Assembly (NCBI GenBank): GCA_028712225.1
Contig: JAQTQN010000008.1
Coordinates: 1 to 36,115 of the forward strand
DNA: 36,115 nucleotides
DNA from: Methylobacter sp.
GTDB taxonomy: Bacteria; Pseudomonadota; Gammaproteobacteria; Methylococcales; Methylomonadaceae
Reading direction: 5' to 3'
Positions 1 to 8,000 of the stretch are shown here, piece after piece. The notes beneath the pieces were generated by a model. That model saw only the letters and a list, made by a program, of their open reading frames with translations. It was not told the origin of the DNA and ran no database searches. Within the stretch, counting starts at the first letter, position 1. Every line of letters starts with the position of its first letter. The position numbers were made by a program, and so were the translations under genes.

Positions 1-760
1 CGTGGCTTTTTTCAATCCAGCTATACAATGCTGCCTGCGGCTCTTCCAATAAAATTGCCTGACTCAAACCGACCGCGCGCGCGGCTTCAACCGTTAATTC
101 ACGTGCTGCCGGATCAAACGAAGCCGGCACGGTAATTACCACATCCTGCTGTGCCAAAGGCGCATCCGGATGTTGGCTGTGCCAAGCATCAACAAGATGC
201 TGCAAATACGCTGTAGTTGCCTGAAATGGCGAGACTCGCTCGATTTCGTCCGGCGCATCGGCGGGTAAAATCGGCGCCTTGCAATCTACCCCGGCATGGC
301 ACAACCAACTTTTAGCACTAGACACCAAGCGAATGGGGGTTTTGCTACCCAGATTGCGGGCAATCTCGCCGACCAAATACTGAGGCCTTGACGTCCAGGG
401 TAAGCCTGTTGAACCTTCGGCGAGTTCGGCGGAATGAGCCAGATACAAAAAAGACGGTAATTGCAGTTTATCTTCGACACTGCCCGGTGCAGTCAGTTGC
501 GGAATCGCCATCACTTGCTGAGAAAACTCAGCATCGTCAACGCCATTAATCTTTGCATAAGACAACACGCAATGCGTAGTGCCTAAGTCAATACCCACCG
601 AAAACCAAGGTTGGCCGTTGTCAGCGGAGAATTGCGGTTGTGCGTAACTGTCAACGTTGGGCAGCGACTCGAACGCACTTGTCGATGCAATTGTTTCTGG
701 TGCCACAGATGGTGGTGACTGGGTGTCTTCGTCAGACACATGGCCGAATAATCCCTTCAT
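1..760 (-). CDS. Hsp70-family (DnaK-like) chaperone ATPase, 3' part outside window
   Basis: This is the first 253 codons of an Hsp70/actin-fold ATPase; the reading frame is open to the window edge, so the C-terminal part is missing. Phosphate-1 motif VGIDLGTTH is at residues 55-63, and the Hsp70 signature VVITVPASFDPAARE follows near residue 218, then EAARAVGL. In DnaK the GIDLGTT motif is at the extreme N-terminus. Here about 50 residues rich in Ser, Pro and Gln come before it, as in divergent Hsp70 relatives rather than housekeeping DnaK. The ATG at 758-760 overlaps the stop of the upstream DUF2760 gene (ATGA), so the two are translationally coupled. Hsp70-like genes next to DUF2760 genes are a known conserved pairing. 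Client and function are unknown, and no GrpE or DnaJ gene is visible nearby. Confidence 0.9.
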   Translation of the reverse strand, partial: MKGLFGHVSDEDTQSPPSVAPETIASTSAFESLPNVDSYAQPQFSADNGQPWFSVGIDLGTTHCVLSYAKINGVDDAEFSQQVMAIPQLTAPGSVEDKLQLPSFLYLAHSAELAEGSTGLPWTSRPQYLVGEIARNLGSKTPIRLVSSAKSWLCHAGVDCKAPILPADAPDEIERVSPFQATTAYLQHLVDAWHSQHPDAPLAQQDVVITVPASFDPAARELTVEAARAVGLSQAILLEEPQAALYSWIEKSH

Positions 761-1413
761 AACTCTACCTCTGCAGCCGCGATAATTTTGGCATTATAGC
801 CTTGCGTCAATTTGGGCAGGCGAAGTTCGGTCACTTGCCAACCTTTATGTACCAAGGTGCCGGTAAAGGGCGCAGAGCCGACGATATTGCCGGTCAGGCG
901 CACGCTGCCGGCATCAAAACCTGCCGGCAAGGTAACCTTGCTGCCTTCCGACTCGGAGCGCACAGTTGCCAAGGTAAAATGTTCGTTAATGGCTTTGTTA
1001 CATCCCTCATGCACAACCCTTGCTGCCACACCAATATCGGCGTCGCTATAGCTGCCAATATCTTCTTTGATGAAATCAATAAAGCGGGCTTCTTTTTGCA
1101 ACAAGCCAAGTAATTGCAGTGCCGCATCCGGTGTTGCTTCTTTTAAAATCACCGGTTCAGGTGCTGGAGCCTGGACAATTTTTTCAACTTCAACGATTTT
1201 TTCTACCACTTTAATGATGGGTTCAGGCGCCACAGTTAACGGTTGCGCGGCAGATTCAGCCGGTTTTTTATTGCTGCGTGCAAGACTGATCACCATGGAT
1301 AGCAACAAAACAATCAGAATCAGTGCTAACAAGGCAACCGTGCCTGCCAAACACACATGCCATAAATCGAACGTGGTCGGTTTAAGTGATAAATCAATCG
1401 TGTAATTATTCAT
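757..1413 (-). CDS. DUF2760-family membrane-anchored protein
   Basis: The protein has 218 residues. A short N-terminal segment is followed by one strong transmembrane helix at about residues 17-45, ending in the basic SLARSNKK. A Pro/Val/Glu-rich linker at about 50-95 contains the charged repeat IIKVVEKIVEVEKIV. The C-terminal domain (about 96-218) has the family features LLGLLQKEARFIDFIKEDI, DADIGVAARVVHEGCNK and a final YNAKIIAAAEVEL. I assign it to DUF2760 by this pattern; the domain has no established biochemical function. The positively charged stretch after the helix suggests that the C-terminal domain is cytoplasmic, where it could meet the Hsp70-like protein whose start codon overlaps its stop. 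It may tether or serve as partner of that chaperone, which is inference. A weak AAAGAG precedes the ATG. Confidence 0.85.
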   Translation of the reverse strand: MNNYTIDLSLKPTTFDLWHVCLAGTVALLALILIVLLLSMVISLARSNKKPAESAAQPLTVAPEPIIKVVEKIVEVEKIVQAPAPEPVILKEATPDAALQLLGLLQKEARFIDFIKEDIGSYSDADIGVAARVVHEGCNKAINEHFTLATVRSESEGSKVTLPAGFDAGSVRLTGNIVGSAPFTGTLVHKGWQVTELRLPKLTQGYNAKIIAAAEVEL

Positions 1414-1453
1414 TGCAAATACTCTTTGTTATTGTTGTCACGTTGCACATCAT

Positions 1454-1498
1454 CAAAAAGCCCCCTGCTCTCGCCAATTCGGGCGAACGCAAGAGGCT
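1454..1498 (-). terminator. Rho-independent terminator after the small exported protein gene
   Basis: Read on the minus strand, an imperfect GC-rich stem (outer AGCC/GGCT arms, inner TTCGCCC pairing with GGCGAG-like sequence) is followed by a run of five T. It sits just after the stop of the 127-residue gene and before DUF2760, so the two genes are probably separate transcripts. Confidence 0.65.
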
Positions 1499-1509
1499 GT
1501 CATGGTTAG

Positions 1510-1893
1510 TTATTGTTGTTGGTTGGATTTACGGGCGGCTTCGGAGAACATCATGCCTTGCAAGGCCGTACGTGTGGTTTGGATGCGCATTTGTTTCAAA
1601 TGCCGGTCGGCAATCACTTCGGGTACTTTTTCAGCAATATAGATCTCGCGCATCTTAGCCAGACCCGGCTCGCAATGTTTGATAATTGCCTCAGTTGAGA
1701 CACGGCTTTCTTTGGTTTGATATTCAGGTTTTTGCATTTCATCACCTACACATCGTTTGTATTGGTATCTGGCTTCTTGGATTTTTTTCATGGTCTCTTC
1801 AGACAAAGTGGTGTTTTGCCACTCATCTTTGCTTTCTTCCGCATAAGCGCTTGCTGACAACAGCAACAGGCTTAGAAAAATAACTTGTTTCAT
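1510..1893 (-). CDS. Small exported protein of unknown function
   Basis: The protein has 127 residues and I do not recognise its family. Residues 1-18 form a typical Sec signal peptide (MKQVIFLSLLLLSASAYA, cleavage before EES), so it is expected in the periplasm. The mature part is highly charged and probably helical. It contains exactly two cysteines, C48 (YKRCVGDEMQ) and C74 (IIKHCEPGL), which could form one disulfide. The C-terminus ends in QQQ. A good Shine-Dalgarno (GAGGAAG) lies just before the ATG at 1891-1893. The gene has its own terminator and no obvious operon partner. Confidence 0.75.
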   Translation of the reverse strand: MKQVIFLSLLLLSASAYAEESKDEWQNTTLSEETMKKIQEARYQYKRCVGDEMQKPEYQTKESRVSTEAIIKHCEPGLAKMREIYIAEKVPEVIADRHLKQMRIQTTRTALQGMMFSEAARKSNQQQ

Positions 1894-2271
1894 GTTCTTC
1901 CTCGATAGGGTTAGTGATCTGCGGACAATTTTACGCGAAGCACAACAAAAACAATAACATTTAAGCTGCAGGGTTAACCTTACCCAAGGCTATTTAGCTG
2001 TCAATGCAGATCAATCCAATCCAGTGCAATCGCCCTAACTGCCGCACAACAATAAGGCATTATTACACGCTATCATGCCTGCAAAATTGAACATAAATAA
2101 CTCATAAGTCATTGTAATTAAAAATAAAAGATCAGCACAACATGGCAATAGCTATCCTGGCATGACGATTGCTGAATTGATTATGGGAACAGCAAGTTCA
2201 TACCACTACACCCGAGCATTGCTGCAACCGAATCAGATCGAACACATTCACTCAAATTAGGAAGGTGGGTT
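1894..2271. other. Divergent intergenic region
   Basis: This 378-base AT-rich stretch separates the small exported protein gene (minus) from the membrane cytochrome gene (plus). It contains the sigma-54-like promoter at 2158-2173 and the plus-strand Shine-Dalgarno AGGAAGG at 2259-2265. I see no open reading frame, tRNA or long repeat in it. I could not define an enhancer-binding-protein site upstream of the sigma-54 box. Confidence 0.6.
2158..2173 (+). promoter_or_regulatory. Sigma-54 (RpoN) type -24/-12 promoter
   Basis: The sequence TGGCATGACGATTGCT matches the RpoN consensus TGGCAC-N5-TTGCW. The invariant GG and GC doublets are separated by exactly ten bases. It would start transcription near 2184-2186, giving a leader of about 87 bases before the ATG at 2272. 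Position and strand fit the downstream cytochrome gene, implying control by an ATP-dependent enhancer-binding activator. No such activator is encoded in the window. Confidence 0.65.
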
Positions 2272-3417
2272 ATGGAAAAACGTTGCTTAAGATTTCAAGA
2301 TATTTCAGTCAGCGAGAAGATGCTTTATTCGCTGTTTTTAATGACCATCGGCATCGGTTATTTGTTCGCGTTAACGCATATGTATTACACCCATCAAATG
2401 CGTGACGGTAAGCCCGGCATGTCCATTCAAGATGTGATGATTGCTTATTACGGATCTCAAGACCAAACCCGGCTGGGGTCTGCCATCAACGGTGGCCCAA
2501 TGGAGCCCAATCTAAAATCTGCCAATGACAAAGAAAAGATTCTGGTTTGGCTAAGCACCGGTAAATCAAAAACCGATTTTGAACAGGACATCGCCCCAAT
2601 CCTGACGAAGGACTGCACCCTTTGCCACAATGGTGAAACCAATCCCGGCTTGCCCAACTTGACTACCTACGAAGGTGTGATGGAAGTCGCTTCATCAAAA
2701 GCAGCATCGATACCTGGGCTGGTCAAAGTCTCCCACATACACCTATTTGGTATCGCTTTTATTCTATTGTTTGTAGGCAGAATATTTATTTATTGCCGGA
2801 TGAACGTCACTTTAAAACGCGTTATTGTGGTGATTCCGTTTTTATCGATGCTGATTGATACGCTGTCCTGGTTTGTCACCCGCAACAACCCAAGCTTTGC
2901 TTATGTTGTCGTGGCTTCCGGCGCGTTGATGGGATTATCGATGGGGGCACAAATTGTTATCAGCCTTTATCAAATGTGGGCCGAGACTTTTTATCCGCGC
3001 TTAAATCTTTCAACTAACCAGCAACTGCTGCTGAAAAAAGTTGTCGTATCATTTAAGCAATTAGCGTCACCTATAGTTTCGGCCAGCAAAGCCTATTTAC
3101 TGAAATTCGCACCAATCATTTGGCAGCAACTGCGCATAGCAGCGGTTCAAATCAGTCTGAGTTTGTATCACGCAGCTCGATACCAACTCCACCCCAAGCT
3201 GAGCTTATCTGCTGAGGATCAACTTAAAGCCCGGCAATACGCACAATCATTGACTGAATCAGGTTATAGCGTTTGGTTTGCCGGCAGTGGCTGGCTGGTG
3301 AAAGAATCGTTATTAACTTGGTTGTTTTTTAACTCGATTGACGCGCTTGAACTCTATATTCAACACTTACCTTATCAACAACCTGCTTCGGCTGAGCCTT
3401 CTGAATATAAGGTTTAA
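2272..3417 (+). CDS. Membrane protein with a single c-type haem motif
   Basis: The protein has 381 residues and no functional name I can defend. An N-terminal transmembrane helix at about 17-38 is followed by a roughly 115-residue loop carrying one CxxCH haem-attachment motif (CTLCH, 115-119) in a DIAPILTKDCTLCHNGE context typical of cytochrome c. Three further helices lie at about 152-173, 183-201 and 207-233; the second helix begins SHIHLFG, whose His residues (155, 157) are candidate haem or quinone-site ligands. A soluble or amphipathic tail of about 145 residues follows. Haem attachment would need the loop to be periplasmic. The start is fixed by the Shine-Dalgarno AGGAAGG seven bases upstream. 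It has its own sigma-54-like promoter and ends at a strong terminator, so it is probably monocistronic. An electron-transfer or redox-sensing role is inference. Confidence 0.8.
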   Translation: MEKRCLRFQDISVSEKMLYSLFLMTIGIGYLFALTHMYYTHQMRDGKPGMSIQDVMIAYYGSQDQTRLGSAINGGPMEPNLKSANDKEKILVWLSTGKSKTDFEQDIAPILTKDCTLCHNGETNPGLPNLTTYEGVMEVASSKAASIPGLVKVSHIHLFGIAFILLFVGRIFIYCRMNVTLKRVIVVIPFLSMLIDTLSWFVTRNNPSFAYVVVASGALMGLSMGAQIVISLYQMWAETFYPRLNLSTNQQLLLKKVVVSFKQLASPIVSASKAYLLKFAPIIWQQLRIAAVQISLSLYHAARYQLHPKLSLSAEDQLKARQYAQSLTESGYSVWFAGSGWLVKESLLTWLFFNSIDALELYIQHLPYQQPASAEPSEYKV

Positions 3418-3431
3418 TAGCTAATAAACTT

Positions 3432-3466
3432 AAAAGCCTCCCTCGTTTAACTCGAGGGAGGCTTTT
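3432..3466. terminator. Bidirectional terminator between convergent cytochrome genes
   Basis: A perfect 14-bp inverted repeat, AAAAGCCTCCCTCG with its complement, encloses a 7-base loop. Its A- and T-rich ends give a U-tract on either strand. It lies 14 bases after the stop of the plus-strand gene and 9 bases after the stop of the minus-strand gene, so it can serve both. Confidence 0.9.
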
Positions 3467-3475
3467 ATCGGTTTC

Positions 3476-4900
3476 CTAATGCTTTCTAGCTTTTTGCCAA
3501 TTGCGCCAAGTTTCCCAAAAATCTTCTTTCGCCCCCTTCAATAACTGCGGATTTTTGTCGGTTTCGACGGCGGCATAATTCATTAACGCCCCTTCCATGA
3601 AGGTACTGTAATCCAACGCTATCGCACCCGGCTCTTTGCTTTGCGGAACAGTGCCGGGCCGGTTTTGAAACCACTCATTCCACTCGACTGAGCCGGGGGT
3701 ATACATTGTCCAAGGCGTGGTCAACGGCATCTTTACCGGATAGAAAAACGTCAGCGCCTGGTACGATCCCGGATGAAAACTGGACGTGCCGTGACAGCTT
3801 AGGCAAGATGAACTGGCTAGTTTGGGAACAATCTTGCCATCGACATTAACATTGGTTTTAACGGCAATGTCGAACGGCCCCGACAAGCGACCGCCATACC
3901 CCAAGGTGACTTTTGAATACGCAGGCGCAGCCGGATTGACATAGGTTTGCTGCAACGCTTGATCCGGATGCTGTGCAGAATTAACGTCAGGATCGTTACC
4001 CCACATCGCCCCAAACGGCACCATTCGATCCCAGGCGTCGTTACCGGGCGCATCTTTATCGTAAACCAATGTGGTAAATACCCAGCCGGTTTCCGGAGAG
4101 GCAACGCTATCTTTGACGATAATGTCGAAGATACCGACATAAATATTCGTCACTACCGGCGGCTTACCGGGAATGGTGCCGTGTAAATCAAACGGCGGAC
4201 GATAAATTTGCCATGTCGCAGCACCCTGCATTACCGGCCATTGTTCCCCTGATGCAGTCACGCCGGCGGACTTGACGACCAACGATCCTTCATCAAATTG
4301 GGCGGCATTATTGTCCAACGTCGGCGCACACTCTTTCTGGCCTTGATGACATTTTTGCCAGACGCGCTGCAAGGTATTTGCGGCAACAGTGTTGTAATAG
4401 ATAGTGGCATGATTGCGAATATCGACTTTTAACCCGGATTCAGCATAGGTCGCTGCCGGTAGAATTTGTCCGGTATAAGTACCGTAAATTGCCTCGCGCC
4501 CTTCCCAGCCGGATTTTTCTATCGCCTCACCAGCCCATAACATGCTGTACCAATTGTGATCTGTGGAATTCCATTCTTTAGGCTTGGTTACCATCACACG
4601 CATATCCTTTGCGACTGCTTGCTTCAAGGCTTCGATATAGGCTTGAGCATTATCTTTGTTGAGCGGCTTACCATTCAGCACTTTGGTCCATGGTCGCTCC
4701 GACTGAGCTGTAGTTTGCGAATAATCATGATTGAAACGCCAAAGCGGCCCGTTATATTCTGCTTTAGACGGAATCTGGCCGTCATTGATTGCATACGGGT
4801 CGATGGTTGCAGCCGATTGCAAGGCCTGTGCAGCCCCGCTACTCAGCAGCAATAAGCTGGTGGTAAATATGCTTAATGGCTTGTTGTTTATAAACGGCAT
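3476..4900 (-). CDS. Exported c-type cytochrome-like protein of unknown function
   Basis: The protein has 474 residues from the ATG at 4898-4900. That start is chosen because AGGAG lies just upstream and residues 1-26 (MPFINNKPLSIFTTSLLLLS and on to AQA) form a good signal peptide. An in-frame extension to 4996 is possible, but it reads through a dispersed inverted repeat (peptide LAERSRSQ) and would spoil the signal. The mature protein is rich in Trp, Tyr and Pro. It has one CxxCH motif (CLSCH, 366-370, in SSSCLSCHGTSSFHPGS) near the C-terminus and a Cys pair near C184/C191. The size is far above a class I cytochrome c, and the large N-terminal part is unassigned. It is predicted to be periplasmic. 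It converges with the other single-haem gene across a shared terminator. A periplasmic electron-transfer or haem-enzyme role is inference. Confidence 0.75.
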   Translation of the reverse strand: MPFINNKPLSIFTTSLLLLSSGAAQALQSAATIDPYAINDGQIPSKAEYNGPLWRFNHDYSQTTAQSERPWTKVLNGKPLNKDNAQAYIEALKQAVAKDMRVMVTKPKEWNSTDHNWYSMLWAGEAIEKSGWEGREAIYGTYTGQILPAATYAESGLKVDIRNHATIYYNTVAANTLQRVWQKCHQGQKECAPTLDNNAAQFDEGSLVVKSAGVTASGEQWPVMQGAATWQIYRPPFDLHGTIPGKPPVVTNIYVGIFDIIVKDSVASPETGWVFTTLVYDKDAPGNDAWDRMVPFGAMWGNDPDVNSAQHPDQALQQTYVNPAAPAYSKVTLGYGGRLSGPFDIAVKTNVNVDGKIVPKLASSSCLSCHGTSSFHPGSYQALTFFYPVKMPLTTPWTMYTPGSVEWNEWFQNRPGTVPQSKEPGAIALDYSTFMEGALMNYAAVETDKNPQLLKGAKEDFWETWRNWQKARKH

Positions 4901-4918
4901 CAATAATCTCCTGTTATT

Positions 4919-4942
4919 TTGGCTTCGGCTCCGCTCAGCCAA
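4919..4942. repeat. Short inverted repeat of dispersed-repeat type
   Basis: TTGGCT and AGCCAA arms enclose a 12-base loop. The whole sequence resembles a short GC-rich element (gcttcggctccgctc core) that recurs between genes in many proteobacterial genomes. It lies 18 bases upstream of the cytochrome start codon, within its leader, and it argues against the longer N-terminal extension of that gene. Confidence 0.45.
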
Positions 4943-5040
4943 CGATAGATAGATTTTTTTTGAAAAAATCGCGAAAGACGATGCTGATACACTCAAGCAC
5001 CGCCGGACATAAGCTTAGCAATATTCAGAAAAATAGCCGG

Positions 5041-8000
5041 TCAGACGACTATTTTTTGGATAATGCCGTTACGACCGTTTTCTTTAACTTGATAAAGCGC
5101 ATCGTCGGCAGTCTTGATTAACAAGGCCGGAGAACAGTGGTGATGGGGCATTGCAACGGCAGTGGCAATGCCAATACTGAGGGTCACAAATTCTGCTACT
5201 TGCGAACCTTGATGAGATATTTGCAAATCAAGCACTGCTTGCCTGATTAAATCAGCGACTTGTAACGCACCATTTTCATCGGTGTGCGGCATGATCACAG
5301 CAAACTCCTCGCCGCCATAGCGGGCTGCCAGATCGGTGGGACGCCGTAATGCGCTTGTAATCGCTTGAGCTACTTTTATTAAACAATCGTCACCGGCCTG
5401 ATGTCCGTAATGATCGTTATATTTTTTGAAGTAATCTATATCGCACAAAATCATTGCCAGCGCCGTTCCGTCTCGCGCCAAGCGCTGACATTCGATTTCC
5501 AGGTATTCATCGAAATGGCGGCGATTGCCGATATTGGTCAAACCATCAACCATCACCAAACGCTCTAATTCTTCATTTGCTATTTGCAAATTGCGTTCTG
5601 CGACCCGGCGCTCCCAGTTTTCACTCTGCAAGCGTTCATTGAGTGCTTGGATAGTGGTGTTATGGGCTTCCAGTTCGGAGTTTTTTTCTTCTAAAACGAC
5701 TTTTTGGGTTTCGATATGCTTAGTTCGCTCAGTAACTTTATCTTCCAGCAGCTGGTAGCCAAGCGCGTTATCTATAGAAATAGCGATTTGGCCGCTCAAA
5801 TGTTGCAACAAAAACACACGCTCGCCTGTAAACACCGCATCTGCGGCATTATTTTCCAAATAAAGAACACCTTGCAGCTCGCCCCCCAACAGCAAAGGCG
5901 CGCACAGCACCGAGCGCACCTGACGTTCGACAATATCTTTATCTCTGCCGTAGACAGCGCTATGTCCGGCATTTTCCAACACTACGGATTCTTTACTACG
6001 GGAAACGTAATTGATGACGCTTTGCGGTAGGTCGCCAGCAGCCGATAACAGCAAGCCCTGCATCACTGCCACCTGTTCTACATCAATCTGGGCTTCGGCC
6101 TGAATCAACAAGCCGCCGTGTTCTTGCAGTAATAATACGCCGCGCTGCGCGCCGGCATTCTCAATCACAATATGCATCAAGGTTTGCAATAACTGCGGCA
6201 AGCGTCGTTCTGCAGCAATAGTTTCTGCGGCTTTAATGAGCGTGACGGTATCTAACGCCAACTTTGTGCCTTGTCGTGTCGAAACCGTATGATTACTTAG
6301 ACGTATCGCGCCACCTCGTTTTGGTACGATCTTAAACTGCTGTAAATAACCGGTTGCTCCCCAGCGCCGATAACAATAAACAGCCTCTTCGAAATGAAAT
6401 TTTGCCAGGCGTTCTTGACCTAAATCAGCATGCAACCGCGCGGCCAGTTCATTTGCCAAGGCCTCCAAATGTAATTGCCCGTTGGCTTCGGCATCGTTGG
6501 CGGCATGCTGATAAGCCAGTAACGCCAGCTCCGGATGATGACGTAATCGCTGAATTTCTCCTGCCAGCAAATGGTAGCGACTCTGAAAATTTTGCGGACA
6601 CCGCCGCGCCCAGTGGCGCAATTTTTTTTCGGTGCGCTGAATCTTACCCAGGGCTTTATAACGATCGAGCCGCGCCAGCCCTGGATAAAGCTTGGCTAAA
6701 ATCAACGCGTAATAAAAATGATGTTCAACGCCATGTAACATGCCCGCCGAATCTTTCAAATAACCTGCGGAAAGCCGACTCAACTTTAATGCACTGTCAT
6801 ACTCACCCCACAAATATAAGCAGTGCATTTTATTGACGAAATAATAGTGCGCAAAATGCCGTGTACCATAACCAGACAATGACTCAACAAACGCCGCCTC
6901 ATCGAAATCCGTATCGATATTACCGCGCAAAGTTTGTATCGCCTGACGAACACCCAACAGCACACCCAAATGCTCCTGGCTATCGATGCGTTTAAGCGTT
7001 GTCAGCATCCCATCGGTATCGTGCCAAAGTTTATCCAGCGGCACTCCACGCATTAACTGGCTTTGCGCCAGTCCACAGCAAGCGCATCCGCTATGAAACC
7101 AATCGCTACTTTCCAGCCCGGATTCAAGCGCCGCGCGCCAATAGTTTTCGGTATCTGCCGCCGGATGCGTCCAGGAATGGGCAAAATAACCGTAAACAAA
7201 GTTGACTTCTGCCCGTTGCCGCTGATTAGCGAACCTATCTAACAGCCCTAAAGATAAGCGCCCATAATCGTAGCCCGCCTGATGATTACCCAACACACCG
7301 CCGAGAAAAATCACCCCGAACACCATGTAGCCGATCACCGCTTCGGCGTTATTGCCGTATTGCAGACAGCGACTGACCTGTTTAACCGATATGGCCGCAC
7401 ACAGCTCAGGCTGTAACTGATAGGCCACCTTTAATGTGGCCGACAATAATCGAATGGCAATTTCCATCCTGACATCGGTTACCGCAGGCAGCTTAAGCAA
7501 ATCATCGACATTAAAACGTCGCAAGCGATACTTCAGATACAGGAAATCGGCAACAAAAGCCAAGCGATTAAATCGCGCCGGCAAATCAATACCGAACAGT
7601 GCCGACGCTTGTCGACTGACTTGATAAGCCTGTTCAAATTGCGCCAAATCCGCATAAAACTGGATCATTAGTTCAAAGATGCGTGCTTTTTCCAGATCGG
7701 ATTTAGCAAGGGTCACGGCTTGCTCGAAAAACTGTTTGGCTTCTTGATGATAACCACAAAGATGTTCGCATTCGGCGCGATGGCGATAGATAGCCGCCAG
7801 ACCGCCGGCTTGATGCAGCGATTCTTCCAACAACTCAGACGCTTGTCGTAAATAAGGCAACGCCTGTTCAAACGCGCCGCTGTGCTTAGACCATAAACCC
7901 AGTTTAAAGTTATCAGCCCCCAAACTGCGTCGTTCTTCAGCGTCGACCATCAAAACCAGCGCCGCGTTAAGATGCTCAACCGCTTGCACCAATGTTTGCT

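Noticed and set aside
4901-4996. N-terminal extension of the exported cytochrome gene to an ATG at 4996
   Set aside because: The extension passes through a dispersed inverted repeat and would bury the signal peptide; the ATG at 4900 has AGGAG and begins a normal signal sequence.
6354-6836. 160-residue plus-strand open frame inside the 1689-residue gene
   Set aside because: It lies wholly opposite a well-supported coding frame, lacks a Shine-Dalgarno and has no recognisable domain.
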